From Toxoplasma gondii ME49 (lineage: Eukaryota; Apicomplexa; Conoidasida; Eucoccidiorida; Sarcocystidae): a DNA stretch of 64,000 nucleotides. The DNA is taken from NCBI RefSeq assembly GCF_000006565.2, contig NC_031469.1:1005245-1069244 (forward strand). The letters are read 5' to 3'. Positions 44,212 to 62,076 of the stretch are shown here, piece by piece. Position numbers and translations under genes: made by a program. The stretch's first letter is position 1, and each line of letters begins with the position of its first letter. Under the pieces are notes generated by a model. That model saw only the letters and a program-made list of their open reading frames with translations, was not told where the DNA came from and made no database searches.

Positions 44212-47200
44212 ATGTCTTCTCGGCAGTCGGTCAAGAGGCCTGCTGCCAGCTCCGGCCTGGTCCTCCGAGGTGCCTCCGGATGGTCGGCGTACCACGAACG
44301 TCAGTACGGCTCTGCTCGGTGGAAGTCCCTCCTCCGGGCGTTGGCAGGGGAAGGGAGGTTTGCCGCCTTCGTCGCTGCTGCGGAAACACGAGACACGCGC
44401 CAGGGAGAAGAAAACTCTCCCAGCTCGCTTCCGCCGAAACCGCACAGGAGGGAAGTCGCCGAAGGCTTCGGGTGTACGTACACCGGAACGAGCGCGAGCG
44501 GAGAAGTTGGCAGCGAGCTGCGGGACGCGGAATTATGCGGGGCTCGAGGTGTAGCAGAGAGAAATGCAGGCGCGGCTCGCTATCAGGATGACGCGGGTGG
44601 CTTTTCTCACGAGACTCGAGAGGATCTGATCGAGTTCCTCCACCTGCGCCCAAGCGGCTTGCCTTCTCCCAACGTTTTCCTTGTCGCTGGCGCTGGAGAG
44701 GAAGGAGAAGAGACGCCGACAGAAGCAGGGCACCACCGGCAGAACCCAGAGTCGAAATCGAAAGATTCTCACGCTTCCTGTGATGCTCCTTCGCCAGTTT
44801 CCTCCCCGCTGTCTCCATCAGGAACCTCCGCCATGACTGTCTCATCCGCCGTCTCCTCTTCTCGTTCCTCTCCTTCTGATCTTTCCTCTGGTTCTGCCTC
44901 TTCCTCTCCTCTTCCTTCTTCGCTGGTGGCCGCCCCGTGTGCGGCCCCAGTCTCTCCTTCCATCTCATGGGAGTCTTCTCCCCCTGCCTGCTCTTCGAAT
45001 CTGTCCGCTTCCTCGGCTTCTTGCTCGAAGTCAAAGCGCTGCGAGAGGAGCGCCCAGGAACGCGCGTGGCTGGAAAGCCTCGAAAAGGAAAAAGTCTACT
45101 ACCTTGGTAAATTTCTGCTTCTTCCTGTGACTCCTGGCATCTCTCAGGTGTCCATACCGCTGTCCGAATCGGTTTGAGGGGGGGGGGGTCGGAGTGCACA
45201 GTTTTAGAGAATCTCCTGTTTGTCTCCTTTTTCACGGAAAACGTTTGGCCTTTTCAGTCGAAGCACATGCAGCGATCGCCGGAAGTTCTCTGCTTAACAC
45301 TGCACCGCTGTTTGGTCTTCGCGGGAGCTGCTTTTTCCAAAGAGTGTATCGCATATTGAAAACTGAATTTACCATAAACTCGAGAAGCAGACGAGAGAGC
45401 CCCCACACCGAACACAGATCTTCCCCCTTTTCTCCTCTCCTGTTTCTCCTCAGGTCTCCCCCTTCGTTCTTATCTTTTCTATTTTCTCCGTGTTCTGTGA
45501 CTCTCTTCTGTCAGATGGCGCATCTGCCTTTGCCGCTTGCGCTCTCGGTGTCTCGCCTGGAGAGAGAGTCCTCGACCTCTGTGCGGTAAGATTTTTCTCT
45601 CGCGTTTCCGGCCTCGCTTTCTTCTCTCTCTCTGCTTCGCATCCAGGTCTCTCTTCTCTTTGGTCTTCCTGCTGCCTCGGTCTTCATAGACGAGTTCAGA
45701 AGACGCTTCCCTCGGCTTCTGCTGGGGTGGTGTTTTGATGTCCTTTTGTCTGCTTGTTTCCGAGGGAGTTTTTCCTCCGAGTTTGTTTTTTCTGTTTCTT
45801 CTTCCCTCGCGCTATCACCTGCAGGCACCCGGCGGCAAGTCTCTCGTCCTCGCGAGCATGCTCTTTCCTTCCTCTCCGTGTCTCTTTGGCAATGGGAGCT
45901 CTTTGATGCAGAAGTCGAACAGCAGAAATGCAGGCCTGCTCGTGTGCAACGAAGCGAGTCGCCCGCGGATGGAAAGGTGGAGACCCCGATAAGAAGAGAA
46001 AAGAAGAGAAGGCAAACGAGAAAAAACCAAAAGAAGGGAGGGAACCGCGGACAGAAACGAAAATACGAGAAGAAACCAAAAATGGAACAGATGGACGAGG
46101 GACTGCATGAGCCCCGAGCGGCAAACTCTGCACAACAGTGTCTTTGTCACTTTTTCTGTCCAGACTCCAGAGAGTTCTTCATACCTTTCTTTCCCCCGAA
46201 ATTGTCAAAAAGTAAGTGAGGAGGACTCTCTGCGATCGGCACGAGCCATGAAGATGAGTCGGTGCGTGTGTCGTGGAGAGACCGTTGTCGCGTCGACTCT
46301 CGTGTGGATCGAACAAGTATGCGAATGCATATGCATATATAGATAAATAATTGCAGACATGTTTTTGCACTTATGTGGAAGGATGCATCGGAAACATGCC
46401 CATAGACAGACGCAAAGAGAGTCGCGAACATTCACGCACTCGAAGCTTCCATCCATGTCTACGCATGGACGTATGGACATCCATCCATATGTGTACGTAC
46501 ATGTACATAGATGCATATGCGCATGCATTATATATATATATATATATATACATATATGTATATATATGCATATATATATGTATTTATATGTATATATATA
46601 TATATGTATATATATATGTATATGTATATGGGCATCGATTCACTTTTGTGTGGTGGAGAAGGTCGAGAGAAGGTGGCTGTGATGATTCAGAGTTGAGAGT
46701 CGGAAGCGGAATTTGAATAAGCAGGCAGTTGAAGGAAACGCGTTTCTCCGGTCCGTCGGTGTGTGTCTCAGACGACTTGTGCAAGTCACTTGTGCAAGCG
46801 GCACTAAGGGAGGCGCGTACGGTAAGAAATAATGCGGGAGGTCTTGTCAAACCTGTTCCTGGCATTCCCCGCCACACGCCATTCTCTGTGTTGTTTGTGT
46901 CAGACAACAGACTCTGCGGTCTCTGTTTTATTGCCGTCTGCGGGGTATGTCTTACTTCGCGCGTTCACCTTTCCTCTCTGTGCAGGTCTACCTGTTCGTT
47001 TTCCACCAGACACTTGCAGCTTCTGTTCTGCCTTTCTCAGAACGCTTTGCGCCGTTCGACACGATTCTGGTCGACGCGCCCTGCTCCTCGGATCGGCATT
47101 TGCTCAAGCAGGGGAAATCTGCTCTCGCCTTGTGGGCCTCAGGTAGGACGCGACGAAGAGATCTTCTTCCCTTTGTTCAAGATCCCGTGTTTGCGTTGCC

Positions 47201-49011
47201 TGGTGACGGGATTTCCGTTCGACGTGGACGCGGTGTCTCCAAAGAGAAAGAGATCTTCTACCGCGATCCTCAGAGGAGAGCGAGCGGGAGTGAAACCTGG
47301 AAGGAGGGGGAACATGAGGGGTCTTGACACAAAGGGAGAGGAGAAAGTGAGAGAGGCGACCGTTTCACGATTCATGGAGCGAGCGAGAAGGAGGTTCCAA
47401 ATTAAGCCTCCAAGCCGTTCGCGACCTTCCCCGGATCGTTGTGGGAGCGTTGGCGTGTCTTCTTAGAATCCTTCTATTCTCCTAAAAAAGCGTTCCATTT
47501 AGTGGAGTTAAAACGACTGCACATCACCACGCGCGCAGCTGCTTCTTCCTCAAACGAAACTTCCTCTTTGACCGGCGAGAGCGATTAGTCCACTTCAACG
47601 TGAACAACTTGTCGCGTCTGTCACAAAGGTCGGAGGCGCGGCGTCTCTATCTGTGCAGGGTGAGTGTGGTTATTACGGGCGTTTTCCACCGCGTTTTCTG
47701 TGACTTGTCACTTCCTTTCAGGGACTCCGAAAGCGCATGCAGAGCGGCAACTTCAACTGCTCAAAGAGGCTCTACGCTTGCTTCGAGTTGGAGGCGTTCT
47801 GCTCTACAGCACCTGTGCTCTGTCTGAGGTGGAGAACGAAAAGGTGAAGAAGTGAAGAGAACGGGAACGCGAGGAAACGCAGGACTCTTTGTCCACATGC
47901 GTCACGAAGAAAAGGACGCGTCTTTAACTGCATGCATCCTTTCCGAGAGGTGCACAGCTCGCGCGAATAAGGTTTCTGTAGAAGACTCGAACTCCCTGTT
48001 TGTCGGCACAGAGACATGCCTCCAGAGGCGCCTGTTTGTCTCACGCGAGAAAGGTTTCGTTCTCGGTAGCCCGGTTGTGTCCAGAAGCGAGGGTGGTGAC
48101 GATCAAGGCAGTGAATGAGTTATTTCATAATGAAGTAGAAGCTTGACTTCGTTGCTATGTACAGAGAAGGAGAAAGGTCGCATCGAAACGTATGCTTCTT
48201 TGATTTCTCCACCGTTGCGAGTTCCTCCTTCGGAGACATTTGATTTGTTTTCGAGTCTTTTCTCGAGTTTTACGGCAATGCCTTTCTACGAATCGACGCA
48301 CTGAAGGCGTCATCACGACGTACTACTGCGGCGTCCGTTTGGAAGAGTTGCTGCCTTGCGTTGCTCTTGTCTTTCTTTCGCACTCCTTCTCTTCTTCGTG
48401 ATTCCTCCTCTTTCTCTTTCTTGTCTGTACTTCTCTTTGTTTCCTTGCACCGGCTTTTCGCTCGCGTTTCTCAGGTCGTCGAAAAACTCCTCAAGAGTTG
48501 CGGAAGCAGCGTCAAAGAATGTTCTCTCCTGGTCGACTCGACAGGTCTCTCTTCTTCTTCGGTGTCGTCGGAGTTTTCGCGGATCGTGGTTCTTCAGCCC
48601 ACTCAAGCACAGGCGGAGACAGCGCAGACAAGTGAAGCAAGGGAGACGAAAGACACAAAGCAGACGGAGGAGACTCTCCGCATGCCCAGGGACGCCTGTG
48701 TTCATCCGCCAACGCACTCCAGGCGCCTGTCGCCAGGCAGGTGTACATACACCGGCGGCAGCGAGGGATCTCCGGCGCCTGCAGAGGCAGCGATTGCGAA
48801 TGCAGAGTTTGGGGGGCCTTTTGCTGTTTTGGAGCGAGATTCGGCTTTATGTGAAGCGATAAACGACCTGGAAAGCGCGAACGATTCCCCGGTCTGGATC
48901 CTCGAAAAACGAGAACGCGGCGCGATCATGTTGCCTGACACGCCGTCCGGATTCGGGCCTCTTTACATGTGCAAGTTGAAGCTCGTCGCACCTCTCCAGA
49001 GACGCCTCTAG
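44212..49011 (+). CDS. NSUN4-like RNA m5C methyltransferase (NOL1/NOP2/Sun family)
   Basis: Exons 44212-45106, 45515-45585, 45825-45976, 46164-46211, 46725-46821, 46986-47142, 47722-47843 and 48475-49011 sum to 2,079 bases, 692 aa. N-terminal WSAYHERQYGSARWKSLLRA matches the start of the NSUN4 fold, followed by a 200-residue Ser-rich insert. The SAM motif is DLCAAPGGKS (319-328, spanning a splice), then LVCNEASRPRMERLQRVL. Motif IV is VDAPCSSDRH (Cys454) and motif VI LLYSTCALS (Cys505); these are the release and nucleophilic cysteines of the family, both present. YYLDGASAFAACAL and the DRH after motif IV favour NSUN4, which methylates mitochondrial small-subunit rRNA in animals; the substrate here is inferred only. 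A C-terminal insert (about residues 540-600) carries a palindrome copy. Multiple introns hold (TA)n DNA. Confidence 0.9.
44469..44486. repeat. Perfect GGTGTACGTACACC palindrome in NSUN exon 1
   Basis: Core 44471-44484, read as GCTYTG in the disordered N-terminal insert. Confidence 0.75.
45178..45188. repeat. Poly-G run of 11
   Basis: G11 in the first intron of the NSUN gene, about 70 bases after the donor. Confidence 0.7.
46528..46632. repeat. (TA)n block in intron 4 of the NSUN gene
   Basis: About 100 bases of TA and TATATGTATATA sequence before exon 5. Confidence 0.85.
48738..48755. repeat. GGTGTACATACACC palindrome in the last NSUN exon
   Basis: Core 48740-48753 with six-base arms around CA, read as GRCTYTGG in a C-terminal insert. 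Confidence 0.75.
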
Positions 49012-52000
49012 GCGTTTCTGAAGAAAGCCTAAAAACGAGAAACGAACATGTATCAACTCCTTCTTCGTGGCGGCTGCAACGACATACACGAGAAAGAGTG
49101 TGTTCTTCCGTCGGGGAAAGGCGCTCTTGCTTTTTTCTCAAGAGGCGGTCTCTCGCGGGAATGCGGAGTTTGGGGGATCCGAGGCCACCGGAATGTGCAG
49201 AGGAAGTGAGAGAGTTGGCGGGAGAAAAGGAGGAAGAGCATGGAGATGCAGAAGAGAAAAAGAAAGGGGAGAAAGACGAGGAAGGAGAGCTGCCGCTGCA
49301 GGGGACGAGGAAAAAAAGATGTTTTCGCTTCTTTCTTAATACTCCGGACAGGGGGCAGGTCTGAGAGAGAGGTAGAGAGAGCGGCAACTGTCTCTGAAAT
49401 CACGCAGTCTCCGCGCAGAGACGGACAGCAGAAGCAGTTTCGAGCAACAAGGAAACCAACTTCTCCGACAAGACGACGGTGCGTGAGTTGTGAAATAGCG
49501 ACTTTTCTGCTGCGAAAGAAATCAAGCGTGTTTCCACCTGAAAGGGTGAAAAGAAGACATGCCGTGCGAATTGAAAAAGAGAACCAGTTCTTCCGAGACT
49601 GCTGGACTTCGTCTCTCCATAAACTCTTGAAAAGCAGAACCGACGAGAACAAGCGAGAGGAGCAGCGACGTTTTCGTCGGGGAATCGAGAGACTCACTTG
49701 GCCTGTTTCCTTCCTAACGTCAGGTTATGTCGACTACTTATATCTCTCCGTCTCTATATCTGTCTGTTTTTTTCTGTCAACGGCAGTGACTTTGTTAATG
49801 ATTTCTTTGTCCTTTCTGATATCCACTTCAGTTCTGCCAATGTCCATGCAGCCTCCGGATTCCTTCTTCAGGTTATGTACAGCTCAAGTCACTTCTTGCC
49901 GCTGCCGGAAAAACGGAAGCGTTTCTCGGATTTTCAAGAGTTCCCAGTCTTCGAGACCTTGTGGAGGTTCTTATAAAAAACTCCCCGGAAAGAGATGCTC
50001 GAAATCTCTCAACTGAGGCGAAGCGGCAAAGGGACGTCTGACGCCAGCGCAGAGGTGCCTGTCTCCCAGGCTCTAAAAGCCGCAGATCCTCACACTCTGG
50101 TGTCCTCCACCACTGCAATATTTATACATACATACATAAATATGTCTGTCTATATACAGATGTGTGTATCCATAGACGTGAGGAAATAATTGGGCATTGA
50201 CGTATATATATATATATATTTATTTATTTACATGCATGCATCCAGAATATAATCATATGTCTGTCGAGTCATGGATAGATCTCCGGACACATATGAATAT
50301 ATCTGTATGCATGCATATGTGTATGTATGTGTAGCCGAAGATCCACGTGTAGGAGTGGACTCATGCACGTGGAAGAACCTTTGAAAACTCTCTGTAGACT
50401 AGAGTTGGAAGACGTTTCGTCTTTGAGAGAAACTCATGAGTAGGCTTGTGCTGCGAGCTTCGCGATTGCTCGGAAGGTCGCTGAGAGCTGAGCCAAAGGC
50501 AGACTCGGCGAGAGAGAGAACGAAGAGAAGAAAGCGTGAACAAGAATGAGTGCCAGGAGCGGGGGTCAGAGGCAGATGAAGAGACACCGGGGCGAGAACA
50601 AAAAGGTCTCCTACAGAGAATAGAAGACTAAAACAAACGGCTGCCGCAAGAGTCGAAAGCGAGGACAAGAAGAAAATACAAGCAAGCCTCCAATAAGGGA
50701 ACTGAGAACAAGATGAAGCGAAGAGAGAACACGGACAGGCAATGAGCGCCGAAGTGAGAATCCCATTTCGAAAGGTGAGACGGCGTTACGCTGCCTGTTG
50801 ATATGGCGTCAGTCTTATCACCTTCCGCAACTCCAAAAAGCAATTCGGCCTCCGCCCTCCCTTTCTCCTGTAACCGCTTCGAACGCTCTTCTCCTCCCAT
50901 CCTCACGGAGAAGAGTCTGCCTTGACACCAGAGACCGAAGCTTTGGTCGGGTGTCACTTGTCGCTCTTTTTCGCCGAAAAAACCGTTTTCTGAGTTGTTG
51001 AGCAAGTCTTTTTTCAGTCTTGAAATCCATGTGAATCCAACAGAACTCTCAACTGCTGCAAAAAAAGTCCCTCTCCGAAGCAACTTGACTTCGGCCTACA
51101 CATCCCACAAACGGGACATCACCTTCTCTCGCAAGCGCCTTGCATGCAGCAGGCGTATCTATGCATGCCAAGTCTTCATCTTGGCGCATATCGCAAGGCG
51201 ACGGGTCTCGCTGGACGCACAGATGCGCGGAGACGCGTTGCACAGCTCGCATCGCTTGCAGGCTCTCAGCCTCCCCAGCGTTCACAGCGGACGCGAGGAG
51301 AGCGGATCGGGAAGCGGAACAAGACAGCCTCCACCGTCCTCGTTCTGCGTCTGCTGCGTTGAAAAGGCAGAACCTTCCGGAGGAAGACGCATTCAGGTGT
51401 ACAGACACCTCGGTGGGTTTCTTGCAGAGAAACAGGTAATTCCCAATGAGTGACGCGAAGATGTGAAACGCAACGAAGAAGTCCATTCTGGTGAGTCTCT
51501 GCGTGTTTCCTTGAAGAAAAACACCGGCCGCACTCGACGCGAACAGACAAAGTGAGAGTTATCTGCATGCAGATCTTAAGATGCATGCACGTGGGTCTCT
51601 CGTCGCCAAAAGCGGTGTACAGACACACCAAAATCCTTCTTCTCAACACATACAAATACTCACCCAGATATACATATATATATGTATATATGTATATATG
51701 GGTGAAAATGCGTTTACACTGTATGCTCCGTGTAATGTATGTACACACCGACCCATAGTAGCATGCAAGCATGTATACAGAATACACGTAGGTGGAGAGC
51801 GTTGAATTCGCAAAAGGAGAAACAGCTGTGAAAGAGGAAGATGTTCAGACAAGCGCAGTGTTCTGCTGCGGAGCGGCGAAACACTGCAGTCTCGTCGACT
51901 TCTTTGCCTGTTATCGCGTCGCCTCTGAGAACAGGGAGAAGGCTGCTCTTGCGAGAGAAGCTCCTGCCGGATGATGAACTCAGGAACGCATTCAGCGAAT

Positions 52001-52053
52001 CCTTCGAATACATCACTTTAGGAAGAATTGGGGGAAACCTTCTCGACAGAAAT
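49012..52053. other. Convergent intergenic region, 3 kb
   Basis: Between the NSUN stop and the coiled-coil gene stop. Contains a purine-rich segment (49200-49420), (TA)n at about 50201-50232 and 51668-51702, and palindromes at 51395 and 51614. A 145-codon minus frame at 51486-51049 opening MDFFVAFHIFASL is the only frame with some protein character; too weak to call a gene. Confidence 0.5.
51395..51410. repeat. AGGTGTACAGACACCT palindrome
   Basis: Six-base arms around ACAG; identical to the copy at 13392. A related copy follows at 51614-51629. Confidence 0.7.
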
Positions 52054-59033
<6,980 letters not shown>

Positions 59034-59912
59034 GCTGGAGCTTGAGCAGTCCGAAGAAGAAAACTCGGAGGAAGTCAGCGACGCAGAAGGCCGAGACAAA
59101 GAAGGGAGAGCAGCGGGAAGCGCAGGAACACAACAGCCCCGTAGGAGCCTGATCGCGTCAGAAGAGAGGAAAGCGAAGAAGGCGTAACGGCGAGAAAAAC
59201 GAGAGTGGTTGGGGAGGGTGAGCGCGACCAAAGTGGGCGACAGTCGCGAGGTCAAGAGAGAGAAAGAAGGGAACGAAAAAGAGGAGAAGCACGCGGAAAA
59301 CGGAGAACGAGGCCAAGGATCCTGTGACGAGAAAGATACGACGAAGCGGCGGCAGACGCCGCGCGGGGCGGCAACGCCGGGAGGCGACGCGGAGGTGTCG
59401 AGCAGCTGACTTTTGAGCAGAAGCTCAAAGTCTCCTCAACAGAAGCTCGGTGAACGTCAACAAGTCTCAAGATGCAGAACTCGACCTGTCGGTTGCCAGT
59501 CTTCGTCGCGTGGACGCGCCATGTACGGCTGGCCGAGGCCCCAGAGGGAAAAGACTGCAAAAGGAGAGGTACGCCAACAGGAAAAACTTCGCAGAAAAAC
59601 AGACGGACTCCAGTCCGCTTTTCCGTGAAGCGAAAGGAAAAAGAGTGCGTTTTACTGGCTCTTGACGCGCGAGGTAGGTCCCCGTTGCCTCGGATGCGCG
59701 AGACACCCTCTCTTCGAGTGGCTGCCTGTCCGGGAAACCGCGGCAGAGGAGGCGCGGAGGAAGTTGGACGGAGTCCCCTGTTGAGGAGAGGACGAAGTGG
59801 ACGCGAGGAAAAGAAAACGCGAATTACAGAAAAAGACGCGCATTAAAATGCCACACACAGACACAGAAAACGCTCGCGGGTGTTTTAGCAAACGTCCGAG
59901 CGCCTCAACTCT

Positions 59913-59930
59913 CGGGTGTACAGACAGCTG
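59913..59930. repeat. CGGGTGTACAGACAGCTG palindrome-family copy
   Basis: Arms degenerate on the right side; intergenic. Confidence 0.5.
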
Positions 59931-60859
59931 AGCGCCAGCTCGCTGCGTCGTCCAGAGGCGAAGTTGTCGAGTCGCTTTGGTGCGCGTTTTGCGCGTTTTT
60001 TCTCGGTTTTCACCGTAGCCGTCCGCTTGTACTTTTATCGAAGACTTCGTCGCCTCCCTTGTCGAGAAAAGCGAAAGAGGACCCGCAACAAATGACGATT
60101 CCCCACCAAGAACGCCCGCATGACCCGGCAGCTCCGCCCGCGCGAAACGCGCGCGAGTTCCGCGAGCGACGACAGCGCGAGGCCTCCAGCCACATACGGC
60201 GTCGATGCTCTCTGAAAACTCTGGATTTCCAAGCGGCGAACTTCCCCAAGACTCTCAGTTCCTTCATCCGTGACTGAGCTCGGTCACTCAGTCCGAAAAG
60301 CTCTGGACGAGAAAGGCGCAGGTCGGGCGGCCTGGACAAACGAGCACTGTGATGTCTTGCCGGCGAACGCGCAGACCGACAGGAAACCAACAGCCGAGGC
60401 GGCACAGACGGGAAGGCGACAGGAAACACCGGCCTCTCTGCAGGTCGTCGCGAGAGAAGCAGACAGCCACGGAGAAGTTGCGTAGAGCAGAAACAGATGA
60501 TGCAGGGAGAGTTCCGGAAACGCTCTTTTATCTGGAGGAGAGGGACAAGAAGCCACTCTTTGAAGCGTCGGTGAGGAACGCGGGGCTCGGCTGCTGTGTG
60601 CGCTGCGAGACGAGAAAGCGAGCTGAGGAGGGAGGAGTTGCAGTGAGTATTTACTTTAGTTCAGAACGATGCATCCGGCTTCCGTTTCCATGGAAGAGGC
60701 TGTTGTTTCTCCCAGTCCACCTCTGTGCTGTTTGAGTGGAACGAACGAGACAGGGGCGACGACTCTGGCTGACTCGCGCGAAGCAGATAAAAGAAACTTC
60801 GTTCTTCTTTGCGTCAGCCAGCGAAGAAGCGCAGCTTCGTTTTCGAACGCGAGAAAAAC

Positions 60860-60876
60860 GAGTGTACATACACCCG
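60860..60876. repeat. GAGTGTACATACACCCG palindrome-family copy
   Basis: GTGTA/TACAC arms around CA; about 860 bases upstream of UFL1. Confidence 0.6.
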
Positions 60877-61722
60877 AGCATCAGTTCCTCTCGACGCGCT
60901 CTTTCTCTTTTTCTGTTCGCTTAGAAACAGGAAGGTGCACCGTCGTTTCTTTGCGGCCTGGGTTTTCCTGCACACGAAAAACTCTCTCGCCGCTACCGTC
61001 TTTTGCCTTGTTCTTCGTTTCGCTCTTCTCGTTCTCCTCTCTCTTTTCTCTCTTCTTGCGGTTTCCCCCAAGAACACTCTGGTGTTCACTTCTTTCGCCT
61101 GTCCTGTGAAAGAAGAACTTTTCCTTCGTCTCCCCAGTGTCGTCTTCGCCGTCCCCGCGAGCCCCCTCTTCCGCCAGTCCGGGAGAGGCAGCGCGATTCG
61201 TCTCCTTCTTTCTTTGTCTTGTTTCTCCGTGATTTTTACTCGCGAGGAAGAAGTTCGAAAGACTCCACGACCAGTCCCCTGCCAGCTCCGAGGCGGTCTC
61301 TTGTCTTCCCCAGTTCTCGCGTGTTGGTTTCTTCTCTTTTCCTCTGAGCTTCCGACGGGTCCCCGCTGTTTACTCTTCTTTTCTGTATCTGTCTCCCCTT
61401 CATGCATTTCTTTGTCTCTTCTCCATCCTTCTGTCGCTTCTCGTCTTTCTTCTCTGCTCCTCTGCTTCTTCTCTCTTCTCTCTGTTCTTTTGTCACTTTC
61501 TTCTGTCCATCGGATTTTCTCGCGTATCCCTCTCTCGTCTGCTTCCTCTCTTCTCTTTGCTCTCACTTCTCTTCTCCGCTTTTCAAGCAATAATCTTCAC
61601 TTTTCGCGCGACTCCGCATCGATTCATTCGTGTCTCGTTCTCCGCGCCGCTGCGTCTCCTGCGCTAAATCCGTTTTCGTTGTCTTTCCAGCCATCTCTTC
61701 CTTTTCTCTCTTCTTCTCCAAG

Positions 61723-62038
61723 ATGGTGTCGCTCGAGGAACTGCAGAGGCAGTTCATGGCTGTCCAGGAGGCGGCGCCGACGCAGATGCTTTCGGAGCGC
61801 GCATGCGTCGACATTGTCGTCAAATTGATGGAGAAGAAAAAAATCCAACTTGTCACGACGACAAACGGCAAGGAATTCGTCACCTTGGAGACCCTTGCGC
61901 AGGAAATTCGAACCCACCTCGCCAATCATGTTCGTCTTCCATCTCCCATCCGCGAAAAAATCGACAGTCTGGTGCATATCTACGTCTCTGTGTTTCCACT
62001 TCATACATATTTGTCTCTACGTATGCAATCACATACCT

Positions 62039-62076
<38 letters not shown>

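Larger units (their letters stand above)
59034..61722. promoter_or_regulatory. Divergent intergenic region before UFL1
   Basis: Bounded by two outward-facing starts. The right half (60900-61700) is strongly CT-rich, as expected of a coccidian leader, with an acceptor-like TTTCCAG at 61690 that may end a leader intron. Palindromes at 59913 and 60860. Several 60-140 codon frames on + between 59.4 and 60.7 kb read plausibly but could not be joined into a gene. Confidence 0.5.

Noticed and set aside
44231..45235. 334-codon minus-strand frame
   Set aside because: Antisense of NSUN exon 1, which carries the recognisable N-terminal NSUN segment on the plus strand.
59450..60277. Several plus-strand frames that read as basic, charged protein
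   Set aside because: Each is short, in different phases, and no GT..AG joins them; left as divergent spacer.
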